Of a stretch of 64,000 nt of DNA, positions 9,252-18,175 are shown in pieces; the stretch's first letter is position 1; each line of letters begins with the position of its first letter. Origin of the DNA: CAUPWF01 sp963515125 (GTDB lineage: Bacteria > Bacillota > Clostridia > Lachnospirales > Lachnospiraceae); NCBI GenBank assembly GCA_052116865.1, contig JBQKKG010000003.1:251930-315929 (forward strand), written 5' to 3'. Made by a program: the position numbers and the translations under genes. Below the pieces are notes generated by a model. The model worked only from the letters and a program-made list of their open reading frames with translations, made no database searches and was not told the DNA's origin.

Positions 9252-10370
9252 TTACTCTCTCAGACTTAGAACTCCATCTATTAGGATTTTGGCATCGTCT
9301 AATATATAATCAAATGCACCGGCCTGAAACATATTAATTACAATCATACCAATCGGCACCGCAAAAATCATCCCTAATACACTTCCTACTTTATACCCAA
9401 GGTACAACAAAAAAAGAGTTACTAGTGGATTCATTCCAACACTATCTGCTACCAACTTCGGCTGAATAACTTGTCGTACAACCTGTGTGATAATGTATAT
9501 TGCCACAAGCCAAATAGCCAACTTATAATCGCCGGTCAACACCTTGAATAGAGCCCATGGTATCATGGCTGTACCCGTTCCAAAGAACGGAAAAAAATCC
9601 AGTACAGCTATAAGAACAGCCACCAAAACAGCATATTTAATATGCAATATACTAAATCCAACTAATAAAATAGCAAAAATCACGACCATAATCTTCAATT
9701 GCGCTTTAAAGTATCCGCCAACGGCATATTTCATATTGTGAATCACTAACCCCATACGCTTTTGAATAGATTTTGGTGTAATATGGTTCGCCCACTTAAT
9801 TACTTCTTCCCGCTGAGCAACGAAAAAATAAGCCGATATTACTGTCACAATTGTTGCAATCAGAAAAGAGGGCAAAGCCTTTGCAAAGTTACCAGCTGCT
9901 ACAACAGTAGGCTCACTAAATTTTGAAATTAATTGGCCCATTGAATCATTCAAATTTGCAAATACAGTATTTAAACCATTTTGTATTCCACTTGGTAATA
10001 AATTCATAATCCCCTGTAGGCGTTCTCCCGCTTCCTTGAATTCATTACTTAAGGATGTATAATAATCTGGAAATGTATTTAAAAAAGTAAGAAGCTCTGA
10101 CAAGATTTTACTAATTCCAAAGTAGGCTCCTACAACAATCAATCCCAGCACTGCCATAATAATAATGACTGAGCCCAATTTTCTTACTATCTTTAATCTC
10201 TTTTCAAGCCATCTCACAAGAGGATTGGCAATAAATGCAATAAACCAGCCAATTACGAACGGCATAAAAAAGAATATCAACTTAGCGCCAATACCAATAA
10301 ATAATACGGTACCAATCAAACTAAATGTTAAACTTACTATAACTTTCCAATATGGCCGCCTTTCTTCCAT
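9252..10370 (-). CDS. AI-2E transporter family (YtvI/PerM-type) membrane protein
   Basis: The 372-residue polytopic protein has paired N-terminal transmembrane segments, a soluble stretch at about 90-160, and a C-terminal membrane block including LDFFPFFGTGTAMIPWAL and the QPKLVADSVGMNPL motif typical of AI-2E transporter family proteins. Members are linked to autoinducer export, sodium/proton antiport or sporulation (YtvI), so the substrate cannot be inferred. Its ATG immediately follows the engB stop codon with no gap and its ribosome site lies inside engB. It is the last gene of the protease operon; no functional link to the proteases is evident. Confidence 0.85.
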   Translation of the reverse strand: MEERRPYWKVIVSLTFSLIGTVLFIGIGAKLIFFFMPFVIGWFIAFIANPLVRWLEKRLKIVRKLGSVIIIMAVLGLIVVGAYFGISKILSELLTFLNTFPDYYTSLSNEFKEAGERLQGIMNLLPSGIQNGLNTVFANLNDSMGQLISKFSEPTVVAAGNFAKALPSFLIATIVTVISAYFFVAQREEVIKWANHITPKSIQKRMGLVIHNMKYAVGGYFKAQLKIMVVIFAILLVGFSILHIKYAVLVAVLIAVLDFFPFFGTGTAMIPWALFKVLTGDYKLAIWLVAIYIITQVVRQVIQPKLVADSVGMNPLVTLFLLYLGYKVGSVLGMIFAVPIGMIVINMFQAGAFDYILDDAKILIDGVLSLRE

Positions 10371-10982
10371 TTATTTCACCTCATTATTTTCTTCTTTATT
10401 TAAGAACTTGGTTTCTACTAGTTCCCAGATTTCATCTCGTCCCTGTTTTGTTTGAGATGAAAACGGTATTATTTCCGTTCCAGGCACTAGATTCAGCCCT
10501 TCTTTAATGATCTTGATATGTTTTTGTATCTGGCTTCTCTTTATTTTATCCAACTTAGTTGCTATAATAATTGGATTAAATCCTTGCTCTACTATCCAAT
10601 TATACATCATCTTATCATTTTCGGAAGGCTCATGACGTATATCAATCAGCAAAAATACTACTTGCAACTGCAATGAGCCGTGAAGATAGCGTTCAATTAA
10701 CTTTCCCCATTGTTCTTTTTCCTTCGGGGATACCTTTGCATATCCATATCCTGGTAAATCTACCAAATACATCTCTTCATTAATATTGTAGAAATTAATC
10801 GTTTGTGTCTTTCCTGGAGTTGCTGAAATTCTAGCATAAGATTTACGATTCATTAATGCATTGATCAAAGATGATTTGCCTACATTTGACTTTCCGGCAA
10901 ATGCAATTTCAATCTTATCATTGTCTGGAATTTTGCTTGTAATACCGCATACTGTTTCCAGGTTTATATTTCTTATAATCAT
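10371..10982 (-). CDS. engB: Ribosome biogenesis GTPase EngB/YsxC
   Basis: The 203-residue TRAFAC GTPase assists 50S subunit assembly. G1 is GKSNVGKSS at 30-38, the G2 region is ATPGKTQT, G3 is DLPGYG and G4 is TKLDK. Length is typical. It starts 15 bases after lon, and the lon-engB order is widely conserved in Firmicutes. Its stop codon is directly followed by the start of the AI-2E family gene. Confidence 0.97.
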   Translation of the reverse strand: MIIRNINLETVCGITSKIPDNDKIEIAFAGKSNVGKSSLINALMNRKSYARISATPGKTQTINFYNINEEMYLVDLPGYGYAKVSPKEKEQWGKLIERYLHGSLQLQVVFLLIDIRHEPSENDKMMYNWIVEQGFNPIIIATKLDKIKRSQIQKHIKIIKEGLNLVPGTEIIPFSSQTKQGRDEIWELVETKFLNKEENNEVK

Positions 10983-10997
10983 ATTATACCCTTCCTT

Positions 10998-13325
10998 CTA
11001 CTTTACAAGTGCAATTTCAAGGACTTGATTCATCTGCTCCACAGGAATAATATCTAGACCTTTTGTTATTTCTGTAGAAATTTCCTCTACATCCCGTTTA
11101 TTTTCAAATGGAATTAATACAGTCTTGATTCCGGCATTTTTCGCAGCCAACAATTTTTCCTTTAGACCGCCAATCGGAAGTACACGCCCACGAAGTGTAA
11201 TCTCTCCAGTCATCGCAATACTAGCCTTTACTTTATGGTTTGAAATTGCCGATACCATGGCAGTTGCCATAGTAATACCCGCTGAAGGACCATCCTTAGG
11301 AACTGCACCTTCCGGAATGTGAATGTGGATATCGTGATCTTCAAAAAATTTATCTTCAATTTTATAATTCTTGCTAACCGAACGAATATAACTTATACCT
11401 GTCCTAGCTGATTCTTTCATTACATCTCCAAGCTGTCCTGTTAATAATAGTTCACCTTTTCCCGGCATTATATTCACTTCAATTTGAAGTGTATCACCCC
11501 CTACACTTGTCCAGGCTAATCCACGTACAATTCCCACCTCATCTACTGCATTTGCCATTTGGTATGTATAACGTTCTTTACCTAAGTATTTGGTAATACT
11601 ATGTTCTGTAATCCGAATCGTTTGCTTATTTGTCTCTAAGATTTCTTTTGCTGCTTTCCTACAAATTTCCCCAATCTTACGCTCTAATTGTCGCACTCCC
11701 GCTTCTTTCGTATAGCTACGTGCTATTTTTCCCACAGATCCTTTGCTAAAAAGTAATTGACCCTTTTTAAGTCCGTGACGCTCTAACTGCTTTGGTATTA
11801 GATGCTTCATAGAAATGTGTAATTTTTCATTATCCGTATAACTACTAACTTCTATTACTTCCATACGATCTAACAAAGGCCTTGGTATCGTTTGAAGGGA
11901 ATTAGCAGTCGTCACAAACAGAACCTCCGATAAATCAATGGGTACTTCTAAGTAATGATCTCTAAATCCGCTATTTTGCTCGCTATCTAACACTTCTAGT
12001 AGCGCAGAAAATGTATCCCCCTTATAATCAGTGCTCACCTTATCAATCTCATCCAATAGTAACAACGGATTCTTTACACCCGCTGTTTTTATCCCATTTG
12101 CAATACGCCCTGGCATAGCTCCAACATAAGTCTTGCGATGCCCTCTAATCTCTGCTTCATCCCTAACTCCGCCTAAAGAAATCCTTACATATGGTTTCTT
12201 CATTGCTTTTGCCAATGACCTTGCAATTGATGTTTTTCCCGTTCCTGGTGGCCCTACCAAACAAAGAATAGGACTGTCTCCTTTTTTCGTTAAAGCACGT
12301 ACTGCTAAAAACTCTAATATACGTTCCTTCACAGGTTCTAATCCATAGTGCTCTGACTCTAAAAGGCGCTTTGCATATACCAAATCATGATTATCCTTCA
12401 CAGCTTTATTCCAAGGCATATCAAGCAATGTCTCGATATATGTCCTAGACACCCCATTTTCTGCAGAATTGTTTGTCCCACTTCTAAATCGTCCAATCTC
12501 TTTCTTTAATTTATCCTTCACTTCTTTTGGAGCTTTCAACTTTTCAGTTGCTTTTTCAAATTCTTCTGCATCTGAAATATTAGTATCTTCTCCTAATTCC
12601 TCTCTTATTAACTTCAGTTGCTCTCTTAGAATATACTCTCTTTGATGTTTGTCTACCCGCTCTTTTACTTTTGCCTGAAGTTCTTCCTTGATTTTCATGA
12701 TTTGAACTTCATTCACCAACTTAAATGATAGCAACTCATATCTTTTCCATACATCAACTTCATTTAGTAATTCTTGCAACTCCTCATAGTGTAAAGGTAT
12801 ATTAGCTGCGATTTCATCCATCAACTTTTTTAAATCCTTTATTTCTAAAATCTGTTTCGCCACATCTTTACTATATTTGGGTGAGTAAGCAACATACTCT
12901 TTATACATATCCTGCAAAGCTCTAACCATACCATCGATATCCACATTATTAATATCCTCATTCATAATGGTATGAATTTCTTCTGCTTCAACAACATCAC
13001 CCCTTATATACGGATCGAGGAATTCAATCTCATCTATTCTTGCTCTAACCTCTCCTCGAATCAACACTCGTATGACATGTTTGGGTAGTTTCATTACCTG
13101 TTTTATGGTTCCAATTGTACCCATGGTATACAGATTCTCTTGATTTGGTTCTTCCGTATTAATATCTTTTTGTGTTACTACAAAAATCTTCTGCTCTCCC
13201 GTCATCGCCTCTTGTATCGCTTGAATAGAACGTTCTCTGCTAACATCAAAATGTACTACCATGTTTGGTAATATCGTCATTCCACGTAATGCTACAATCG
13301 GCATATTCTTCCAATGTTTATCCAT
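10998..13325 (-). CDS. lon: ATP-dependent protease Lon
   Basis: The 775-residue LonA-type serine protease has an N-terminal substrate domain (PIVALRGMTILPNMVV), a coiled region, an AAA+ module with GPPGTGKTS near residue 360 and Walker B LLLDEID, and a C-terminal protease domain. The catalytic Ser is in KDGPSAGI (about 678) and the Lys in GGLKEKLLAAK (about 721). The frame can be extended to a GTG at 13346, but GGGAGG lies inside that extension and is well placed for the ATG at 13325, so the shorter form is preferred. It follows clpX in the operon. Confidence 0.97.
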   Translation of the reverse strand: MDKHWKNMPIVALRGMTILPNMVVHFDVSRERSIQAIQEAMTGEQKIFVVTQKDINTEEPNQENLYTMGTIGTIKQVMKLPKHVIRVLIRGEVRARIDEIEFLDPYIRGDVVEAEEIHTIMNEDINNVDIDGMVRALQDMYKEYVAYSPKYSKDVAKQILEIKDLKKLMDEIAANIPLHYEELQELLNEVDVWKRYELLSFKLVNEVQIMKIKEELQAKVKERVDKHQREYILREQLKLIREELGEDTNISDAEEFEKATEKLKAPKEVKDKLKKEIGRFRSGTNNSAENGVSRTYIETLLDMPWNKAVKDNHDLVYAKRLLESEHYGLEPVKERILEFLAVRALTKKGDSPILCLVGPPGTGKTSIARSLAKAMKKPYVRISLGGVRDEAEIRGHRKTYVGAMPGRIANGIKTAGVKNPLLLLDEIDKVSTDYKGDTFSALLEVLDSEQNSGFRDHYLEVPIDLSEVLFVTTANSLQTIPRPLLDRMEVIEVSSYTDNEKLHISMKHLIPKQLERHGLKKGQLLFSKGSVGKIARSYTKEAGVRQLERKIGEICRKAAKEILETNKQTIRITEHSITKYLGKERYTYQMANAVDEVGIVRGLAWTSVGGDTLQIEVNIMPGKGELLLTGQLGDVMKESARTGISYIRSVSKNYKIEDKFFEDHDIHIHIPEGAVPKDGPSAGITMATAMVSAISNHKVKASIAMTGEITLRGRVLPIGGLKEKLLAAKNAGIKTVLIPFENKRDVEEISTEITKGLDIIPVEQMNQVLEIALVK

Positions 13326-13348
13326 AAATTTCCTCCCAGTATGCACAA

Positions 13349-13373
13349 AGGCAGGCGCTTTTAGCCCCCGCCT
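13349..13373 (-). other. Intercistronic hairpin between clpX and lon
   Basis: The GC-rich arms 13349-13358 and 13364-13373 form a 10-pair stem with one G-G mismatch and a 5-nt loop in the minus transcript. There is no U-run, so an RNA-stability or partial-readthrough role is more likely than termination. Confidence 0.4.
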
Positions 13374-13381
13374 ACATCATG

Positions 13382-14659
13382 CTATGCACTCTCAGATGTT
13401 ACATTTCTCTTTTTTCCAGCATTCGTATTTACATATGTGTATTCGGGCTCACCAGTTCCCTGAACTACATCTTTTGTAATCCTACAACTTTCTATTGTCT
13501 CATCGGATGGAGCGGAATACATAATATCCATCATGCTTTTTTCCATAATTGCCCTTAGTCCTCTGGCACCAGTTTTTCTAGCCAATGAAATCTCTGCAAT
13601 AGCCTCCAATGCATCTTCATCAAATTGTAAATCAACCCCATCAAGCTCTAATAACTTTTCATATTGCTTTACTATCGCACTCTTAGGTTCTGTCAAAATT
13701 CTAATTAACGCTTCTCGATCAAGTAATTCTAAAGATACTGTAACTGGAACACGACCTACTAACTCTGGAATTAAACCAAACTTAATAAAGTCTTGTGGCA
13801 ATACGTGGCGCATTAATTCGCTAATATCTTGCTCATGCATAGATGCAATTTCAGCATTAAAACCTATTGATTTTTTATCTATTCTAGTCTCTATTATCTT
13901 ATCTATTCCTTCAAAGGCTCCACCACAAATAAATAAGATATTTGTCGTATCTATAGAAATCAGCTCTTGATGTGGATGCTTTCTTCCACCTTGTGGTGGT
14001 ACTGATGCTACTGTTCCCTCAATTATTTTAAGAAGAGCCTGTTGCACGCCTTCACCTGATACATCTCTTGTAATGGATGGATTTTCCGACTTTCTTGTAA
14101 TCTTGTCAATTTCATCTATATATATAATTCCAACTTCAGCTCTTTCTACATCTCCATCGGCAGCTTGTATGATTTTTAGAAGAATGTTTTCCACATCTTC
14201 TCCTACATATCCTGCCTCCGTCAATGCAGTGGCATCTGCAATCGCAAAAGGAACATTTAAAATCTTTGCCAACGTCTGAGCCAATAATGTTTTTCCACAT
14301 CCAGTTGGTCCTAGCATCAATATATTACTCTTCTGCAATTCTACACCCAAATCTTTTCCTGCCATAATACGCTTGTAATGATTGTAAACAGCGACTGACA
14401 ACACCTTCTTTGCCTCGTCCTGTCCAATTACATATTCATCTAAAAAAGCTTTGATTTCTTCTGGCTTCAACAAGTTAATATCATCAATTCCCCTTGCATC
14501 ATCATAATCCAGCTCTTCTTCAATAATTTCCGCACACACATCAATACATTCATCACAAATGTAAGCTCCATTTGGACCTGCAATTAGTTTTCTAACCTGC
14601 GCTTGTGTTTTATTACAAAACGAACATCTTATTGTGTCGTCATTCATCTTTCCTGCCAT
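13382..14659 (-). CDS. clpX: ClpXP unfoldase subunit ClpX
   Basis: The 425-residue AAA+ unfoldase feeds substrates to ClpP. The N-terminal zinc-binding domain has C12, C15, C35 and C38. Walker A is GPTGCGKTLLAQT, Walker B is IIYIDEIDKI, the pore loop is GYVGEDVE, and the ClpP-contacting loop is the IGF-type sequence in KSIGFNAE. GAGGTG lies six bases before the ATG at 14659; a second ATG at 14647 is possible. Hairpins lie in the gaps on both sides of the gene. Confidence 0.98.
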   Translation of the reverse strand: MAGKMNDDTIRCSFCNKTQAQVRKLIAGPNGAYICDECIDVCAEIIEEELDYDDARGIDDINLLKPEEIKAFLDEYVIGQDEAKKVLSVAVYNHYKRIMAGKDLGVELQKSNILMLGPTGCGKTLLAQTLAKILNVPFAIADATALTEAGYVGEDVENILLKIIQAADGDVERAEVGIIYIDEIDKITRKSENPSITRDVSGEGVQQALLKIIEGTVASVPPQGGRKHPHQELISIDTTNILFICGGAFEGIDKIIETRIDKKSIGFNAEIASMHEQDISELMRHVLPQDFIKFGLIPELVGRVPVTVSLELLDREALIRILTEPKSAIVKQYEKLLELDGVDLQFDEDALEAIAEISLARKTGARGLRAIMEKSMMDIMYSAPSDETIESCRITKDVVQGTGEPEYTYVNTNAGKKRNVTSESA

Positions 14660-14684
14660 ACATTCACCTCATTTTTACACGCAA

Positions 14685-14713
14685 AGGGGATGCTTAACTT
14701 ATAAGCAGCCCCT
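14685..14713 (-). other. Intercistronic hairpin between clpP and clpX
   Basis: The arms 14685-14696 and 14702-14713 form a 12-bp stem with one mismatch and a 5-nt loop. Only a short T-run follows, so it is more like an attenuator or RNA-stabilising stem than a full terminator. Confidence 0.45.
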
Positions 14714-14724
14714 AGATTTATTAC

Positions 14725-15306
14725 TTAGCGTTTGGTAATTACCTCATCAATCAAACCATATTCTTTTGCTTCTTCTGCTGACATATAGTTGTCTCTTTCG
14801 GTATCCATTGCAACTTCCTGCAATGCCTTACCGGTATTTTCCGCAATTATTTCATTCAATTTTCTTCGAGTTTTTAAGATATGCTCTGCTGCAATCTGAA
14901 TTTCAGTTGCCTGACCTTGAGCACCTCCAAGTGGTTGGTGAATCATTACTTCTGCATTTGGTAGGGCAAAGCGTTTCCCTTTCGCACCACCTGCTAATAA
15001 GAATGCCCCCATACTTGCAGCCATACCAACACAATTTGTGGATACATCACATTTTACATATTGCATTGTATCATAAATTGCCATTCCTGCAGTAACAGAT
15101 CCTCCTGGGCTATTAATATACAGTTGAATATCTTTATTTGGATCTTCTGCTTCTAAGAACAAAAGTTGGGCAACGATTAAGCTTGCTGATTCGTCTGTCA
15201 CTTGTTCACCCAAGAAAATAATTCTTTCTTTTAGTAATCTAGAATAAATGTCGTAAGAACGTTCTCCACGGCTAGTTTGTTCAATGACCATTGGTACTAA
15301 ACCCAT
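14725..15306 (-). CDS. clpP: ATP-dependent Clp protease proteolytic subunit ClpP
   Basis: The 193-residue serine protease has a complete catalytic triad: Ser98 in GMAASMG, His123 in MIHQPLGG and Asp172 in TERDNYMS. Length and N-terminus (the mature region starts near VIEQTSRGERSYDIYSR) are standard. It forms the barrel partner of ClpX, encoded next. No CtsR-type box was seen nearby. Confidence 0.98.
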   Translation of the reverse strand: MGLVPMVIEQTSRGERSYDIYSRLLKERIIFLGEQVTDESASLIVAQLLFLEAEDPNKDIQLYINSPGGSVTAGMAIYDTMQYVKCDVSTNCVGMAASMGAFLLAGGAKGKRFALPNAEVMIHQPLGGAQGQATEIQIAAEHILKTRRKLNEIIAENTGKALQEVAMDTERDNYMSAEEAKEYGLIDEVITKR

Positions 15307-15345
15307 GCATATACCTCCACTTCTTTCTTAACATCCCCCAAAGGG

Positions 15346-16632
15346 TTACGCTTCCACTGCTGCATCTACTAATAGAGTCACAGCTTCTTGCACTGATATA
15401 TCAGTTTTCATTTGTTCTTTTTCGCTATCGCCCATAAATTCTTTTAGCTTGTCAACTTCCATCTTATATGCTTCCGCCATCTTAGCTAATTCTTCATCAA
15501 TTCTTTCATCAGAAACTTGAATGTTCTCTGCCTTTGCAATTGCCTCAAGAACCAATCTTGTGCTAATACGTTTTTCTGCTTGTGGTCTCATTTCTTCTAA
15601 CATTTTCTCTGCAGTCATTCCAGTGAATTGGAAATATTGTTCTACTGAGAGTCCCTGTTGTTGTATTCTATTTGCGAAATCATCTGCCATTTGTTTCACT
15701 TGTGTATCAATCATTGCTTCTGGAATTTCCATAATAGCATTCGCAACTGCTTTTTCTACAGCTTGGTCTTCTTTCTTTCTTTTACCTTCTTCTTCTTTAC
15801 GAATCTTAATTTTGCTCTTTACATCAGCCGTATATTCTTCTAAAGTATCAAATTCAGAAACTTCTGACGCAAATTCATCATCCAATTCTGGAAGCTCTTT
15901 TGCTTTAATTTCATGTACTGTACATTTAAATACTGCATCTTTTCCTGCTAAATCTGTAGAATGATAATCCTCTGGGAAGGTTACCTTTACTTCTAGTTCT
16001 TTGTCTATTTCAGCGCCTACTAACTGTGCTTCAAATCCAGGGATAAAGGAATTAGATCCAATAACTAAAGAATAATTTTCTCCCTTACCTCCTTCAAAAG
16101 CAACACCATCAACAAATCCTTCAAAGTCTAGAATCACTTCATCACCATCGATAACAGCACGATCTTCTATGTTAATTGTTCTAGCATTTTTTTCTTGCTC
16201 TTTCGCAATTTCTTCATCAATTTCTTTTGCTAAAACTCTTGTTGATACTTTTTCTACTTCTAACCCTTTATATTCACCCAAAGTAACTTCTGGTTTTGTA
16301 GCTACTTCAGCTGTAAAGATAAATGATTTTCCCTTTTCTAATTGTACCACATCTACATTTGGTTGTGATACAATATCTAACTCACACTCATCATATGCTT
16401 TTCCATAGGCTTCTGGGATCATTGTATTGGCAGCATCTTCATAAAAGATTTCAGCTCCATACATTTTTTCAATCATTGCACGAGGTACTTTCCCTTTACG
16501 GAATCCTGGTACACTAATTTTTCCACGTTGTTTCATGTATGCTCCTTGAAGTGCTTTTTCAACTTCTTCTACTGAAACCTCTATTGTTAGTTTCGCCATG
16601 TTTTTCTCTAACTTTTCTACTTGTAAACTCAT
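15346..16632 (-). CDS. tig: Trigger factor, ribosome-associated chaperone and PPIase
   Basis: The 428-residue protein has the ribosome-binding signature GFRKGKVPRAMIEK near residues 43-56, a central FKBP-type peptidyl-prolyl isomerase domain (DGDEVILDFEGFVDG, about 160-175), and a helical C-terminal chaperone domain. Length is typical. GGAGG precedes the ATG at 16632. It is first in the tig-clpP-clpX-lon-engB operon, a classical arrangement. Confidence 0.98.
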   Translation of the reverse strand: MSLQVEKLEKNMAKLTIEVSVEEVEKALQGAYMKQRGKISVPGFRKGKVPRAMIEKMYGAEIFYEDAANTMIPEAYGKAYDECELDIVSQPNVDVVQLEKGKSFIFTAEVATKPEVTLGEYKGLEVEKVSTRVLAKEIDEEIAKEQEKNARTINIEDRAVIDGDEVILDFEGFVDGVAFEGGKGENYSLVIGSNSFIPGFEAQLVGAEIDKELEVKVTFPEDYHSTDLAGKDAVFKCTVHEIKAKELPELDDEFASEVSEFDTLEEYTADVKSKIKIRKEEEGKRKKEDQAVEKAVANAIMEIPEAMIDTQVKQMADDFANRIQQQGLSVEQYFQFTGMTAEKMLEEMRPQAEKRISTRLVLEAIAKAENIQVSDERIDEELAKMAEAYKMEVDKLKEFMGDSEKEQMKTDISVQEAVTLLVDAAVEA

Positions 16633-16699
16633 TGCCTGTTTCCTCCTTAATATATGTGAACTTTATTTCGTCTCATTTTACATTCACAGTCATTGAAAT

Positions 16700-16728
16700 A
16701 GTATAGCATAGTCTTCATTAAATTTCTA
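16700..16728 (-). promoter_or_regulatory. tig operon promoter
   Basis: On the minus strand, TAGAAA (16723-16728) and an extended -10 TGC-TATACT (16700-16705) have 17 bp between hexamers. The -35 overlaps the last codon of the upstream lipoprotein gene. Confidence 0.5.
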
Positions 16729-17403
16729 GTCTTGAATTTCATCTAAACGCAAGATATCTACAATAAATTGCGACAATGCTGTCTCGTCAAGAGAGAATTT
16801 CTTCCCATCTTGACTCGTCACTTTAAAAACTGTGGTTTCTTTTTTTCCATAAGTCATTGTTTGATAGGATTGTTCCAGCAATTTATAAGCGTTATTTACA
16901 AAGTCCATCTGCATCTGTTGCGTAATCTCTTCTTTCGTCCCCTGATATTCTCCATTATTAGCTTTCTCAATCAACGTCTGGGAATCTTGTTTCACCGCCG
17001 CCTGAAATATTAGAAACAAATCTACTGGCTCGTACTCTACCGTAACGTGATATTCTTTCTTATTTACTTTCTTAGACTCCTTCACTTCATACTTCATACT
17101 TTTAAATATGTTCTTACAAGTTACAATATATTGTTCATGTAAGGAAGAATCTAATACTATACCACTGGTAAGAGTATCCTCAACAAACTGTTCAATCCCC
17201 TTTTCATACTGTGCTTCCAATTCTGCTTTCGAATCACCTTTTATAATCTCACTTGCCTTTTTTACATTCCCTTTGAAATGCTGCTCTAATATTGCCTCTA
17301 CATACCCCGATGCATCAAAGTCTTTCAATAGAATGCAACCTGCTACTACACATATGACAACAAGTATGCCTATTACCAGTTTCGATTTTTTCCAATGTTT
17401 CAT
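16726..17403 (-). CDS. Putative lipoprotein of unknown function
   Basis: The 225-residue protein starts with a lysine-rich n-region and a hydrophobic segment ending in lipobox VAGC, which predicts lipidation at Cys23 and attachment to the outer face of the membrane. The rest is a charged, mixed alpha/beta-looking domain rich in Lys, Glu and Gln. It resembles the small lipoproteins of the DUF5105/DUF4352 kind in general form, but I cannot assign a family. It follows the DJ-1/PfpI gene by 12 bases with a GAGGAGG site and is probably cotranscribed with it. Confidence 0.8.
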   Translation of the reverse strand: MKHWKKSKLVIGILVVICVVAGCILLKDFDASGYVEAILEQHFKGNVKKASEIIKGDSKAELEAQYEKGIEQFVEDTLTSGIVLDSSLHEQYIVTCKNIFKSMKYEVKESKKVNKKEYHVTVEYEPVDLFLIFQAAVKQDSQTLIEKANNGEYQGTKEEITQQMQMDFVNNAYKLLEQSYQTMTYGKKETTVFKVTSQDGKKFSLDETALSQFIVDILRLDEIQD

Positions 17404-17415
17404 AAAATTCCTCCT

Positions 17416-17970
17416 CTACTTTTGGTAGAGAATAGAGGAAGCTACCATATCTGCTTTTTCTTGACCAAGCATCTCCTTAATTAGCACTAGCGAAAAAGCA
17501 ATGGCAGTTCCCATTCCTCTACTCGTTATAATGTGATCGGACACAACAACCTCATCTCTGGTTATCACCGCTCCCTCTAATTGTTCTTCTACGCTTGGAT
17601 ATGAAGTTGCAACTTTTCCCTTCAGATATCCCTTTTCTCCTAATATACTTGGTGCTGCACAGATTGCCGCAATATACTTCTGCTGTATATGGAATTCCTC
17701 TAGTAAATCCATTAATCCTTTGTGTTCTTTTAAATGTTTTGTCCCAGGCATCCCTCCTGGTAGCACAAGCATTGTAGTGTCTTCAAATATAGCATGTTCA
17801 AACAACTCTTCTGCTTGTACATTTATCCCATGTGCACCATGAATATTCAATGATCCAGTCACAGATATCATTCGCACTCTAACACCTGCTCTCCTAAGTA
17901 AATCTACTACGCTAAGACCTTCAATCTCCTCAAAGCCATCAGCAAAAAATATACATACTTCTCGATTCAT
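17416..17970 (-). CDS. DJ-1/PfpI family protein
   Basis: The 184-residue protein has the DJ-1 fold pattern: N-terminal Glu cluster DGFEEIE (11-17) and nucleophile elbow Cys104 in AAICAAPSIL. DJ-1/ThiJ/PfpI members include deglycase- or chaperone-like stress proteins and YajL-type proteins; the exact activity is unknown. The frame extends to an ATG at 18003, but GGAGG placed before the ATG at 17970 marks that as the start. It is divergent from the XRE regulator and leads a two-gene unit with the lipoprotein. Confidence 0.9.
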   Translation of the reverse strand: MNREVCIFFADGFEEIEGLSVVDLLRRAGVRVRMISVTGSLNIHGAHGINVQAEELFEHAIFEDTTMLVLPGGMPGTKHLKEHKGLMDLLEEFHIQQKYIAAICAAPSILGEKGYLKGKVATSYPSVEEQLEGAVITRDEVVVSDHIITSRGMGTAIAFSLVLIKEMLGQEKADMVASSILYQK

Positions 17971-18001
17971 CTTTCGTCCTCCTATGGTGGATTTCTCTTG
18001 C

Positions 18002-18031
18002 ATTTTACCAAACTAACTTCTAAAATGCAAA
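18002..18031 (-). promoter_or_regulatory. Promoter of the DJ-1/PfpI-lipoprotein unit
   Basis: On the minus strand, TTTGCA (18026-18031) and TAAAAT (18002-18007) are 18 bp apart, about 30 bases upstream of the start codon. Confidence 0.45.
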
Positions 18032-18052
18032 CTTCATATTTCGCAACTTTTT

Positions 18053-18095
18053 GTTGCTTTGTCGCTTTATGTTGCATTTTGTAGCATTTTGTTCC
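18053..18095. repeat. 10-bp-phased GTNGC repeat array between pfpI and xre genes
   Basis: The pentamer GTNGC occurs at 18053, 18061, 18071 and 18081, with a degenerate copy gttcc at 18091. From 18061 the spacing is exactly 10 bp. Each unit has the form TTTTGTNGCA. The array lies between the two divergent promoters and is a plausible operator for the adjacent XRE protein. Confidence 0.6.
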
Positions 18096-18123
18096 AAAAT
18101 TATGTAAATAGAATATTACTTGC

Positions 18124-18129
18124 TATAAT
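18124..18129 (+). promoter_or_regulatory. -10 element of the XRE regulator gene
   Basis: A perfect TATAAT lies 47 bases before the ATG at 18176. No good -35 is present at 17 bp, and the phased repeats end about 28 bp upstream. Confidence 0.5.
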
Positions 18130-18175
18130 AATCAAGTATCTATTCCAAAATCTACAAACCAAAGGAGCTCTGCAA

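Noticed and set aside
13533..13970. 145-codon open frame on the plus strand inside clpX
   Set aside because: It is a shadow of clpX with no ribosome site, promoter or recognisable protein motif. The same applies to the 147-codon frame at 15521-15964 opposite tig and to other antisense frames.
15307..16725. CtsR or CIRCE heat-shock operators for the tig-clp operon
   Set aside because: No GGTCAAA repeat or TTAGCACTC-N9-GAGTGCTAA was seen. The TTAGCACT at the secA promoter (minus-strand AGTGCTAA) has no matching second arm.
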